A stretch of 64,000 bases of DNA from Mesostigma viride (Eukaryota; Streptophyta; Mesostigmatophyceae; Mesostigmatales; Mesostigmataceae): assembly GCA_009746045.1 (NCBI GenBank), contig RPFO01000188.1, forward strand, positions 783,016 to 847,015, written 5' to 3'. How positions within the stretch are numbered: position 1 is the stretch's first letter; each line of letters begins with the position of its first letter. Below are positions 1-9,639 of this stretch, one piece after another. The notes under the pieces were generated by a model. That model had not been told where the DNA came from and did no database searches. It saw only the letters and a list, made by a program, of their open reading frames with translations. The translations under genes were made by a program, and so were the position numbers.

Positions 1-741
1 CAGCGCGAATAGGAGGACGCCCAGATCGCCCACCTTGTACTTCACGATGATCGGGTACTCGTGGCTCATGTACAGCTGCACGCTGTTGCAGAGCCCCGAG
101 GCCTTGGAGAAGGTGCACAGGTACCGCAGCGAGAACTGCTCGCATATGCTCGCGTCCTCGCCCACGTCCACGCTCATCTCCGGGAACTCCTCCCCTATCT
201 CCAGGCAGCAGTCGCCGATGTCCCCCGAGCACGACATCGTGATCTCGCGCCCCGTGCACCGGATCGTCACCGTCTCCGACACCACGGACAGGTCGCGGCA
301 GATCTTCTGGAACTCCGTGCTCACCATCGTGATCACCGTCATGTACTCCTTCTCGGGCACCTCCAGGCTGCTCTCGTCGATGTCCAGCAGCTTCATCGAG
401 TAGCACCACCGCGTCTTCTTCACCTTGTTGGTGATGTTGATCTCCATCACGTCCGTGTTCTCCTTGGACAATTTCAGCTCCAGCTCGTCGTTCGTGGAGA
501 CGTTCTTCAGCAGCTTGTACAGGTTCAGCAAGCTCACGCCCACCGTGAAGGACTGGGCGCACGTGTACTCCTCGATCTTGCCCGCCTCCAGGTGCACGTG
601 GAACAGCGCCACGTGGCACCCATCCATCGCGGTGATGTGCACGCCCTCCGCGTCGAACCGGATGTTCACGTCGTTGCTCAGCTCCTTGAGAGCCTCCACC
701 AGCAGCTTGATGGACGAGCCCTGGACGGTGCGGAACTCCAT
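1..741 (-). CDS. PCNA: PCNA-like DNA sliding clamp, C-terminus beyond window edge
   Basis: Translation of the minus strand from the ATG at 741 gives 247 residues running off the left edge. It starts MEFRTVQGSSIKLLVEALKE and continues with the PCNA pattern: F-D-A-E-G-V-H-I-T-A-M-D at about residues 29-40, followed by the H-V-A-L-F-H-V segment, then the long interdomain region and a second domain. PCNA is the ring-shaped processivity factor of replicative DNA polymerase and a docking platform for repair proteins in the nucleus or viral factory. The family is about 260 residues, so only the last few are missing. No introns are seen. The compact neighbourhood suggests a viral rather than host clamp; phylogeny would separate the two. 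Confidence 0.85.
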   Translation of the reverse strand, partial: MEFRTVQGSSIKLLVEALKELSNDVNIRFDAEGVHITAMDGCHVALFHVHLEAGKIEEYTCAQSFTVGVSLLNLYKLLKNVSTNDELELKLSKENTDVMEINITNKVKKTRWCYSMKLLDIDESSLEVPEKEYMTVITMVSTEFQKICRDLSVVSETVTIRCTGREITMSCSGDIGDCCLEIGEEFPEMSVDVGEDASICEQFSLRYLCTFSKASGLCNSVQLYMSHEYPIIVKYKVGDLGVLLFAL

Positions 742-807
742 CCCTTTACAGCAGGCGAACGATATACTCGAACCGGTAGGCGCGGACGCGGTGGACGTTT
801 GTCCGTC

Positions 808-1086
808 TCAGTCGCCGCCGTACGCGATGCTCCCGAGATACGTGTACCCGTTGAAGTTGGGGTCCGAGTCGTCTAATATAGGGTGATCGCCGCCCTTCTC
901 CAGGAAAAAGAGGGTCGGGTACGGCGGCGAGTTCGGCCCGTCGCTGACCATCGTGATGTATATCCGGTGGTTGCCCACGTCCAGCGGGTTCACGCGGGAC
1001 ATCGTCTCCCCCGTCGCCTCGAACCGCAGCTTCCGCTTCACGCTCAAAACGTTCGTGGTCAAGTTCTTCGTGTTTATGTCCGCCAT
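808..1086 (-). CDS. Small hypothetical protein of the viral block (92 aa)
   Basis: A 92-residue reading frame begins MADINTKNLTTNVLSVKRKL and ends with a Gly/Tyr-rich tail (N-G-Y-T-Y-L-G-S-I-A-Y-G-G-D). The frame is open further upstream to 1140, but the ATG at 1086 is preferred because it leaves a normal short spacer before the divergent gene at 1180. It lies 66 bases upstream of the PCNA start on the same strand, so the two could be co-expressed. I recognise no domain. It is mixed polar and beta-rich in appearance, with no membrane segment or signal peptide. Confidence 0.55.
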   Translation of the reverse strand: MADINTKNLTTNVLSVKRKLRFEATGETMSRVNPLDVGNHRIYITMVSDGPNSPPYPTLFFLEKGGDHPILDDSDPNFNGYTYLGSIAYGGD

Positions 1087-1179
1087 GGTCGAGTCTCTAC
1101 CAATGGACGGGAAATTATCGTGTCGCGTTCGTACGCGCAAAAAGAAAATGTGTCCCTACCATGCTATACCATCTCGACC

Positions 1180-1661
1180 ATGTTCCGCGCCTTTTGTTCC
1201 GTTCCTAAGACCCAGTGCGCCTCGGGGAAGGAGAAGGACCTCGTGGACCTCGTGATGGAGTGCGTGACAGAGTCCGCGCGCGAAGACGAGGACCTCGCGG
1301 ACATCGTCATGGCCGGGTTGAAGAAGGGCTACGTGGTCGCGCTCAACAACGACCACGAGGTCGTCTTTAGCAAGCGGGACGACACGGATAGCGACGAGGA
1401 AGAAGACGAGGGAGAAGACGAGGAGGACGAGGAAGAGCACCACGAGGAGGAGGGGCACCACGCCGCCCCCCCTCTCGTTGGCGGCGAGGAGGCGTTCATC
1501 ATCCCGGACGACGACGAGGTCTTCCAGATTCTATCCAAGGTCATGGGGATGGCGCGAGCGAGCAGCAGGCCAGGGAGGACAAGACGCACACCGTCATCGA
1601 GAAGGTCATGCTCATCGGCGGAAAGAAGGCGAGGGTGAAGCTGGTGATCGAGGAAGAGTGA
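1180..1661 (+). pseudogene. Acidic protein gene of the viral block, looks broken
   Basis: The region begins with M-F-R-A-F-C-S-V-P-K and has a basic-to-acidic layout: an N-terminal helical part, then a long Asp/Glu run with His-rich pieces (about residues 70-95), then a short conserved-looking C-terminal part rich in Lys and Val. Acidic tracts of this kind occur in many viral and chromatin proteins and give no specific function. It is divergent from the hypothetical gene at 808-1086 and lies about 30 bases upstream of the LysM gene. As part of the viral fossil it is reported only as probably broken, with about one break. Confidence 0.5.
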
Positions 1662-1692
1662 CGGGCATAAATTTGTCTCCCTAGTATAATAC

Positions 1693-2688
1693 ATGGAGTC
1701 GGATCTGAGGGCCATATTGAAGGAGTTCTTGCATACCCAAGACAAGGCGGCGCTCACGAAGACCGTCCCCGTGATGCCCGGGAACGCTGACGACTACGAC
1801 GCCATCCTCAACGAGGCGTACGATCGCAACATGAAGCCCTTCTGGGTCGAACAGGAGCGCGGGGCCTACACCAATCGAGTCGTCGACAGCAAGACCAGGT
1901 ACACCGTCCAAGAGGGGGACACGTGGGCGAAGATCGGGGCCAAGTTCGAGGTGCCGCCCGAGGACATCGTGGTGGCCAACCCGCACGTCTCCCCGATGAC
2001 AATGTCCCCAGGAGACGTGCTGTTCATCCCCGACAAGTTGGACTACCGCGATTTCGTGAACGCCATCATCAGCCCTTTGAACATGGAGGGGTCAGGCCCG
2101 CCCAAACCCGAGAAGGCCTGGCGTCCCGAACCACCTGTCACGAGCGGCAAGCAGAAGTGGAACGAAAGGATCGCCGGGGTTTTCAACCCCGTATACGATC
2201 GTGTAGCCAAGACGAGCCCGAGACTCGCCAACTACCTCTCTCTGGGCGCCGCCGCCATCCCGGCGGTCGCCGGGATCCCCGGCGACGTGATGAATATCGT
2301 CCCCGGCGCCCTCCGCAATCTGGGCGGGCTCGTGCAGGGGAAACTCCCCGAATGGGGCGTGCCCAGACTTAGCGACTTTTCGTGGGGAGGGATCTCGAAG
2401 GGGCTGGGCGCCGTGGACCGGTTCAACGCCCACCGGGAAGGGGATTACGTCGGCGCCTACACGAAACTCCTCTCCGCCCTCCCGTTCTTAGCCGGAGCCA
2501 GTCTCGGCCCCACCGGGCTGTTGGCGGGAACGGTAGCGCAGGGGCTCGGAGGGCGCTTCGATAGGGCCCTCGAAAAACCGTGGCATGGGGTGGGGAGAAA
2601 ATATCCCCACCCCCTGGCTAATAACCAGGGCGGGGTGTGGGTTTCTCAGGGTCTGAGCCGGGGTTTTGGCTGGGTCTCCCTCAGGTAG
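1693..2688 (+). CDS. LysM-domain protein of the viral block
   Basis: The product opens MESDLRAILKEFLHTQDKAA. At about residues 69-114 it carries a LysM module: Y-T-V-Q-E-G-D-T-W-A-K-I-G, then V-A-N-P, then M-S-P-G-D-V-L-F-I-P. LysM modules bind N-acetylglucosamine polymers such as peptidoglycan or chitin and occur in cell-wall enzymes, plant and algal receptors and some viral structural or lysis proteins. After a Pro-rich linker there is a long Gly/Ala/Leu/Pro-rich region (about residues 180-290) that could form amphipathic or membrane-associating helices. No catalytic domain is visible. The last ~35 residues are Trp/Gly-rich and run into repetitive DNA, so the natural C-terminus is uncertain. 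Confidence 0.65.
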   Translation: MESDLRAILKEFLHTQDKAALTKTVPVMPGNADDYDAILNEAYDRNMKPFWVEQERGAYTNRVVDSKTRYTVQEGDTWAKIGAKFEVPPEDIVVANPHVSPMTMSPGDVLFIPDKLDYRDFVNAIISPLNMEGSGPPKPEKAWRPEPPVTSGKQKWNERIAGVFNPVYDRVAKTSPRLANYLSLGAAAIPAVAGIPGDVMNIVPGALRNLGGLVQGKLPEWGVPRLSDFSWGGISKGLGAVDRFNAHREGDYVGAYTKLLSALPFLAGASLGPTGLLAGTVAQGLGGRFDRALEKPWHGVGRKYPHPLANNQGGVWVSQGLSRGFGWVSLR

Positions 2689-2699
2689 TGAGAAAGCCT

Positions 2700-3280
2700 T
2701 TTCAGGGGGTAAATATTAGTATTTTGGCACCCTGCCAGGTGGTTTTGGGACCCTGAAAGGGGGTTGGCTTGCGATAATGTTGTGCTGATATTTGTTGCCC
2801 GCGGCTAGTTGCAGCCTGTGGCCCGTTTCTGCAATGCCTTCTGTCCCTCTCTGAAATTGCTCGTTGCTTAGTAGTCGCCCGTCACCCGTCGCCGCTGAAA
2901 TTCCTTCCGTCCCTCGCTGAAATTGTCTGTTGCTAGTAGTCTTTGGTGGTTGCCCCTCGCCCGTCGCCCGTAGCCTGAAGTTCCTTCCGTCCCTTGCTGA
3001 AATTGGCCGGCGCCTGGAATTCCTTCCGTCGGGACCGTGAAAGTTAAGTATCGTGCTCCTTCTCTGCGCTCAGAGGCCGCGTTCGGCGGCCGCGCGCCTA
3101 ACGGCGCGCCTCGCGCTCGCATGCAGTTGATCTTCTTAGAGTCAGGAGCATAATATTCAGCAAGGTAAAAAAAACGGATGCGGGGTAGACTACCAATTTT
3201 ACCCCGACTAGGTTGTCCCCAGTTAACAAATTAACAAAATTGTCACTTTAGTGACGCCGGCGGACTACCTGCGGACTGCT
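2700..3280. repeat. Degenerate repeat region at the edge of the viral block
   Basis: The phrase CCTTCCGTCCC followed by GCTGAAATTG recurs imperfectly at about 2835, 2901, 2985 and 3018, mixed with CGCCCGTCRCCC pieces. This is a worn tandem or interspersed repeat. No coding region is supported. From 3280 to 3780 I see only unremarkable sequence without a credible gene. Confidence 0.6.
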
Positions 3281-3784
3281 TGACGCGGAGTCGCCGGGCT
3301 ACAAGTTCCGTAACTTACCAAACTCACCCTCTGTTGCCGCCGCGCCATTTTCTACTTCTTTTCGTCACATGGCTTGCATTGGGTTCATCGACGCTCATCG
3401 ACGGTACAATCCGACAGCGGAGAATAAGTTCGCCACAGCACAGCGCGACGCAAGGGCTCTTTTCCATGGATGTACAACGTGAGATGCAAAGCCCGCATCG
3501 CTCACCGGAAATTCCGTCCTTGACACCGTCGTACAGTACTACCAGTCGATCGCATCTCTTCCTTTTAACCGTCGAAATTATATATGCGCAATCGATGATC
3601 GATCTAGAAAGTAGAAATGTCTATGCGACTTCAGTACTTTCCGTCACCCTTGACATGTTGTCGTATGCAAGACTAAAAATTAACGCCACTAGAAACTCGC
3701 CTCCAAACATATATCTCGATAGAGGCATGCCTCTTATATTTAATTTCAAGGTACCTCTTAATTAATCTCGGCCCCCGTCCTCCG

Positions 3785-3998
3785 CTAATTTGCTAACTTG
3801 CTAATTTGCTAATTTGCTAATTTGCTAATTTGCTAATTTGCTAATTTGCTAATTTGCTAATTTGCTAATTTGCTAATTTGCGAATTTGCTAATTTGCTAA
3901 TTTGCTAATTTGCTAATTTGCTAATTTGCTAATTTGCTAATTTGCTAATTTGCTAATTTGCTAATTTGCTAATTTGCTAATTTGCTAATTTGCTAAAA
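3785..3998 (+). repeat. Octanucleotide satellite (GCTAATTT)n
   Basis: About 26 nearly perfect head-to-tail copies of the 8-base unit GCTAATTT, with two single-base variants (CTAACTTG near the start and GCGAATTT near 3883). It ends in a short A run. The stretch 3999-4970 that follows holds no gene or repeat I can support. Confidence 0.95.
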
Positions 3999-4975
3999 AA
4001 AAGAGCCAACTTTGATCCGACTTGACTTCTAATTCAGGGATATTTGCAGAAAGGGGAAGAGAAAGGGCTTAGGAGGATGTGCAGGGTCATACTTTCCTAT
4101 AGGCCCACGGTTCTCTACTGACACAAAAGGAGATCGAAACGCGAGGCTGGTGTATATGTGTTGGTAAAGGGTTTAGAAGGAGCCACAGCCTCATGCAGCC
4201 TGAGGTTTAATAGTGACCATACATGTTACTAGGCGATAGCAGCTATGATAGGCCTCCCTGAGAGAGAAATAAAAAGTGCCCTAGACTAAGGTTTGGCCCA
4301 CAACATGGCTCAGCCCTGCTAACCGGCCCTACAGATCAGCGCCGGGCCTAGCTATAGGCCTACGTAACGTATGCTAGTAAGAGCACCAACATGTGCGGAC
4401 CCCGTAGACCAACCAATTGAAAAGGAGGCGTAGCTAATTACAGCTCTAGTCCGGCGGCAGTATATGTTACGGCTAATTAACTGTCCAATTAATAAAGAAC
4501 CCTAATAAAATAGGCTTGGACGGAACCTAGTGGGAGGAGATATAATTGTATTGAATGTGTAGGCATTAATTAAGGCAGCCAAAGTGTCCCATCCCCTGGT
4601 ACATTCGTGGCTTGCGAAAAAGCCACAACCTGCGTGGAAGAGGGAAATGCAGGAACGATGAGCATGATCTCCTGAAAACGAGGGTGAGGCAACGCGGAGT
4701 GCCACCGGCTGAAACGATTCCGATGGAAATGTGGTTTTCGCCGAGATTTCATCTCGGCCTCAGAGGCGGTGCAGCCATGACTAGCTCGATGGTGTAGTGT
4801 GTTACCAGGAGTGCCAGTTCACGAGCCCACTCGCCGGACTAGCCCCGTCGGCGACAAGATGTGAGCTTGGTTGCCCACGGCTGAAAACCTCTTGCCCGTC
4901 ATGCACAGGCGACCACGCCTCCTAGCCGAAAACTAAAATACTCAACCAATCTAATATCAAATAGACAAGCATGGC

Positions 4976-5222
4976 AGGCCCCCTATATGTGCCTGAATAC
5001 AGTGGTGGGCAGGTGCACTTTGTGCACCCAGAGTAGCTGTGGTTGTTTACATTCCCCCACCTGCAGGAAGTAGCCAAGAGTGTATTAAAAGCCATATGCC
5101 CCTTCTCAGGGCTATGTATGGCTAGATCTTTTGCAGTCCGGCCACAGTCTAGGGACGCGACATGTATGTGCTACATATATACTCCCAACGGAGTTATGTT
5201 CCTAATTAATTAATGGCAGGCC
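4976..5222 (+). mobile_element. SINE-like element, copy 1
   Basis: The 3' half (about 5030-5215) matches the reverse complement of 62508-62690. Shared pieces include GTTGTTTACATTCCCACC/CCACC, GCAGGAAGTAGC, GCCATATGCCCCTTCTC and ACTCCCAACGGAGTTATGTT. The element ends in a short TTAA-type tail (CTAATTAATTAAT). The second copy is flanked by a target duplication, which shows that the family moves as a unit. No coding capacity is seen; I could not identify clear pol III boxes, so its RNA ancestor is unknown. Confidence 0.7.
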
Positions 5223-5386
5223 AGAAATCTGGAGAATCCGGACCATGGTAGCTCGAAGCATGCTAGGCAAGGCCCTTAGGGTCTGGCTGATACACTAGAT
5301 AAAGACCAGTAAGATTGTTTGTAACTAGATAGAACAGACCGGTAAGATTGCATGTTCCCATGCATCCATCCATCCATCGGGGTTAA

Positions 5387-5877
5387 TGCTCCGTGACTCC
5401 CCAACGGGAGCACGAGTTTACCTAATTAATAGACTGCGTCACATGAGCAGAAGTCCTCGATCAGTGGGAGGGGAACATTAATTAATTAATGGTATCTCGA
5501 GCCTGCCATTATCTTTTCCGCGTTTTCAAGTCGTTCAGGATGATGAACATGGATGTAAATGGAGAGCCTTGTTCATTAAAACTATGGCTGGCTTACGCGA
5601 AGAGCGATCGCTAGACGACCTAGATCTATGGTGGGGCCGGAAGCAGCTTGCTTGACGATCCCTGATAATCAGGGCGTGTGTTTCGAGCCTAACTGGCCGG
5701 CTGGGAGTGTCTAGTGGTGAGCACCATCAAGCTGAGATCGCTCTCCCACCATTTACGAGGAAATACCCGCAAATGGAAAACCACTGAAAAGGTCTAGCTA
5801 GTTCGTCATTAACTAAAACTAATTAATTAATTAATTAATTAAACTCATGCTCGATCCCGTTGGGGAGTCACGGAGCA
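5387..5877. repeat. Inverted pair of SINE-like 3' ends
   Basis: 5387-5420 and 5840-5877 are inverted copies of a ~34-base sequence containing TGACTCCCCAACGGGA. Each arm is followed on its inner side by a TTAA-type tail. The arm resembles the 3' end of the SINE-like element at 4976-5222 (ACTCCCAACGGAGTTATG plus tail). Two element ends facing tail to tail is the simplest reading; a single foldback element of 491 bp is the alternative. The space between holds no gene. Confidence 0.6.
5432..5477 (-). mobile_element. LINE-1 type 3'-end scrap
   Basis: GACTGCGTCACATGAGCA followed by AGTCCTC and CAGTGGGAGGGGAACA matches the extreme 3' end of the LINE copies at 14346 and 63118 (minus orientation). 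It is bounded on both sides by ATTAATTA repeats. It is only about 45 bp, so it is probably a very short 5'-truncated insertion. In this annotation 'LINE-1' is only a local name for the first LINE type. Confidence 0.6.
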
Positions 5878-6099
5878 CCGGAGTGCTTTTTATCCCTGTA
5901 TGTACACAACAGGGAGAAAGGGCAGAGACCCCCTTTCTCCTTCATGTCGATCAGAGGCATGCCACAGTGCAGCAATCGGACACAATAGTAGTAGACGATG
6001 ATTCCGGCAAGTTCTGTGGGTGCAATAAGACCTGTGTGAGCATAATTCATAACAAGGAGCGAGGGCAAGTAAGCTAATCACAGCCAGGACGTAGCATGG

Positions 6100-7600
6100 C
6101 TGGCGGCTGTACAAGCCGTCTACAAGGGCTAAGCTATAAGGCTATGGTGGCTGGTTGTGTACCGTGCGTTAGCGGTGCACGTGACAAGGTATTGTGGCAC
6201 GGCTTCGTAGGCAAACATTCTAGGCATGGCTGCCATGGCGGCAGTGACTACCAATGATTGCATACAAGCTAGGTCTATTCTAGCTCGCTGGGGGCGTCCA
6301 CATCTTGTACGTGGTTGATCATCAGGTCCCCGCCCCTCCAGTATACACCTTGGGCTTCCGGGGGTCCTGCTTGTGGCGGAGGTATTCAGGCCACAGGTCG
6401 TCTGCTGCTGAGCGGGGGTCAGGTCGTCGTCCAGCGTCCAGGTGAGGTTGTGCAACCTCTTGCGACGAGAAAGGAACCGCTGCTTGTCCTCATCATCAGG
6501 GGAGGGGAAGGTGATCAGGACTGGTGGGGCCGTGGGGGAGCCGCCTTGTCACGTGAGTGGGGAAGGCCCGGTGGCACCCGCGCAGTTCTACCTCACCTAC
6601 AGTCCCAGGCCATGAGGGTGAGCTGAGCTGGTCCTTGAGCTCGTCGGCAAGGGTGGTTGACGTCTCATTCACCTGGCTTCTGGGAGAAACGACGCAGCAC
6701 CACTCGGCACTCGCGGCGAGCGCGGTCGGTGGCATCCCGTTGTTCGGCCTGGCGGTGATCCTCCAGCTCCTGGAGTTTCGTGTCGATTGGCGTCAGTGGT
6801 TGAGGCGCGGGTCGCTGACCGCAGCAGGTCCGCATAATAGGAGAGCGGCGGGAGGTCGCCAGCATCCTGCCGGGGGGGCTGGGATGCGATGGTGGCCGTC
6901 TGCGCCGCTATCTTTGGTGGGACTCTGTGTGGCCAGGGCCTCGGTGTGGGCGTCATTACGATAGCCATGCCATGTTTCCAAACCGGTCCAAGAGTTGCAC
7001 ACGGGGCAAATAATATGCAAAAATCAGTGTCATTTCTAAATGTGCAGCGTAATCCAAACTGCATGAATGCCAGAAAACATCATGTATACTGTAGCAACGC
7101 GACGGTGGGGACCATGAAGCGAGTGGCAAGCTCGGAACGGCCGCAAAGGAGATCTGGCATCACAGGGTTCAGATGTGCCGTTGGTAACCGCGCCGTCCAG
7201 CTTTTTCTTGAGGTCGGCTGCTGTGACTCGGCCTCCACGTCTCGGCTGTGAGAACCGGGACTGACCAGGACCTTGAGGCTTGAATGCAGGTCGGGTCCTG
7301 CTTCTCGAGCTTGCCGGCTGCAGGGGCTTGCGCCACAGGGCTCGGTACTGACGTACGTAAAGCGTGCCAGGCAAGTGATCGAGATGCGATGATTGATGTC
7401 ATGTCGCGTCTGCGTGCCACAATCTCCGGCGCCACCATGGCGGCTGGCCACTCAGCTTAATTTGGTAAAACCCAAATGAGCTGAGCTGACGTGCCTGCCT
7501 TAACTGCATGCACTGTGGGGTGGGCGAGGACCTGTCCCATGATGAGAGGGTGAGAATCCGGCTTTCTCCCTTGACCGGCTCCTCGCGTTTGCGGGCAAAG
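6100..7600. other. Stretch without a supportable gene
   Basis: Short open frames occur on both strands but none shows recognisable motifs, codon structure or splice sites that I trust. The DNA is GC-rich and could be worn remains of a retroelement next to the one starting near 7690. Confidence 0.4.
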
Positions 7601-7689
7601 TGCCTGATTATACGCAGACCAAGGCTTGCCGATTATGGCGGAGTGCAGTGCCCCTGCTGGCCATCGATCTTCCGGAGCCGCCCGGTGGG

Positions 7690-8230
7690 GAGTGGACTTT
7701 GGTGACTCTCTGTGCAGCATTCAAGCGGCTGCTCAGGAAGCGTGCGGAAGGCGAGAAGGGTATCTCGTCTGAGCTGGCTGAGATGCGCAAGAAGATGGCT
7801 GAGATGGAGAAGGCCATCGCGGTCAAGGGTGGCCAGCGGCTGCCTGGTGCGGGGCGCGGTGAATATGTCGGCAGTCAGGGTGGTGGCAACGCCGGTCACG
7901 GGGGCAGCGGCGGTGGCGGTCAGGGTGGCAGCGGCGGTGTCGGTCAGGGTGGCAGCGGCGGTGTCAGTCGTGGTGGCGGCGGCAGTGGCTACGGTGGTCG
8001 GGGTCGCGGTGGTGGTCGAGGCGGAGGCGGTCGTTCGCCGACATCGGATGGGACTCAGGAGGCGCAGGCCGGGCGTGCAAGGCGCGCTGGGCGCACCCAC
8101 CCCGTCACGCGGTAAATGTTACCTTTGCGACAAGGAATCATGGGCACCTTAGTCGCGAGTGTCCAAGCCGCTGCACGAAGCCGCATGGGTCAGACACGAA
8201 GTGGCACCTGATGAACAAGTGTCCAGCCGC
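7690..8230 (+). pseudogene. gag-like region with zinc knuckle (part of methyltransferase retroelement)
   Basis: A heptad-like helical stretch (ELAEMRKKMAEMEKAI) is followed by a long Gly/Ser-rich linker of GGSGG and GRGGG repeats and then a CCHC-type knuckle beginning C-Y-L-C-D-K-E. Gag proteins coat the RNA genome inside the particle, and knuckles of this type bind nucleic acid. The Gly-rich linker is coded by an imperfect GGTGGCAGC minisatellite at about 7900-8035. Fossil; broken. Confidence 0.6.
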
Positions 8231-8929
8231 CGGCATCAAGACGGTCCACTTCGCCGAGATGGCGGGCAAGACCGACTCGATGGAAGCCCAGGTGGCTGCC
8301 ATCAAGCATGGTGAGGAGGCGACGGCGCCCCCCAACCAATTCGCGACGGTGTACCGGGAGGACCCATTCTGGGCGCCCATGCCGGGTGACGTCGAGATCA
8401 ATGCTGCGGAGGCTACCAAAGGCAAGCAGGCATGCAGCCCGCTTTCTTTTCAGCAGGCACCCATGTTGCCTGCCGGGCAGTTGCCCGCGTCCTTTTCTAT
8501 GCCGCTGGCTGGGGTGCAATCTGCTTTTGAGCATGCGAACCCTGCTGGGCTGGAGCATGCAGCGTAGGCGATTGGCGCCTGTGTACCCAATGCCGTGGAC
8601 GTACCCATGTTTTCAGCACGGCAGGTGGTCGACACCTTCGGGCAGAAGGGGGTTGAGTGGCTGGGGTCGGTTGTGTCCGAGATCCAGTTGTTCGCAGATG
8701 GGCATGATGTGCGCACCTTGCGCAATTCTGAGTCCGTCACCTACGGGCGTCAGCCGGTAGAAGCCGCAGTGCCCGTGGTGCAAGCGGGAGTGGTCAGCAC
8801 AAGTAGCCAGCAGCGCACTAGTGCAGTTCCCCAGGTTCCCACGGTGGTTCCATACCCCAATGGTGAGCCTTCCATAGCGTTCCAAGCAGTTGGAGCCTGT
8901 GGAGATGTATGGAGCGACATGGTGACATG

Positions 8930-9290
8930 TCCGTTGGTTGGCGCAGTCAAGCTTGATAGCGGTGCTCAGCCGCTAGTCATCAGCATAGACTTGGCCACCA
9001 TGCTGAACCTGACCTACGAGAACGGTGGCTTAGGGGAAAGCCCCGTGTCTGTGTCAGGTTGGCAGGGTCCGGCTAGTAAGCCGTACGTACGCTATGACGG
9101 CGGTTAAAGTCAACGTGATTTTCAATCCGTTGCGCGCCTCTAGCATGACCACCGTGTCCGCGTATGCGCTGGTGGTCAACAAGTGTGGATATTCCGCACT
9201 ACTCGGGGTGGATGTCCTTGCTCGCGCCATGGTTCAGGTGGACTATAGGGCGGAGGAGGCATCTTACATCCCTGATTGGGATGGGGCTGG
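8930..9290 (+). pseudogene. Retropepsin-like protease region (part of methyltransferase retroelement)
   Basis: V-K-L-D-S-G-A-Q fits the active-site loop of retroviral-type aspartic proteases (hDSGA). Further on, A-L-L-G-V-D-V-L-A fits the hydrophobic-LLG motif near the end of that fold. Such proteases cut the element polyprotein. It lies directly upstream of the methyltransferase region. Fossil; broken. Confidence 0.6.
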
Positions 9291-9639
9291 CCTGAAGCGG
9301 GCCAGTGTGCCGGTCTCATGCTTCAGTTCTTCAGCCGGGGCTGCACGCCTCAACCCTTCAGCGGCTGCGGGCGTGGTGGAGGTCAGCATGGTGGAGGTAT
9401 GGGCGGCGGGCTCATCGGCGTGGGACAAGCATCGGACGGTGCTGCCTCAGCCAACGGCGAGCATTGCCAAGATGCGCACGCAGTGGTCGCTGGATGCTGT
9501 GACGTCCACGCGGCAGCTGGCTATGCGCAAGCGGGTGACTGAAGCCGTCGTCACCATTCCTCAGATGGCCAGCCATGGCCTCACTTTGGTGCAACCGGGT
9601 GTCTCGGAGGCCCAAGGTAATTTTTCTGCTGCAATCTTA

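Larger units (their letters stand above)
1..2690. mobile_element. Endogenous giant-virus (Nucleocytoviricota-like) fragment
   Basis: Four closely packed genes without introns occupy this stretch, in two divergent pairs, with spacers of only about 30 to 95 bases. One is a PCNA clamp and one is a LysM protein. This density and content differ sharply from the rest of the window, where genes are spliced and far apart. PCNA and small acidic proteins are common in nucleocytoplasmic large DNA viruses that infect algae, and integrated copies are known from green algae. The left end lies outside the window; the right end fades into degenerate repeats near 2690. Treated as a fossil: at least one gene looks broken. 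A compact host locus is the alternative, but less likely. Confidence 0.6.

Noticed and set aside
61-876. 271-residue open frame on the plus strand over the PCNA gene
   Set aside because: It is the antisense shadow of PCNA; its His/Leu/Arg/Val-rich composition is typical of the complement of a GC-rich gene.
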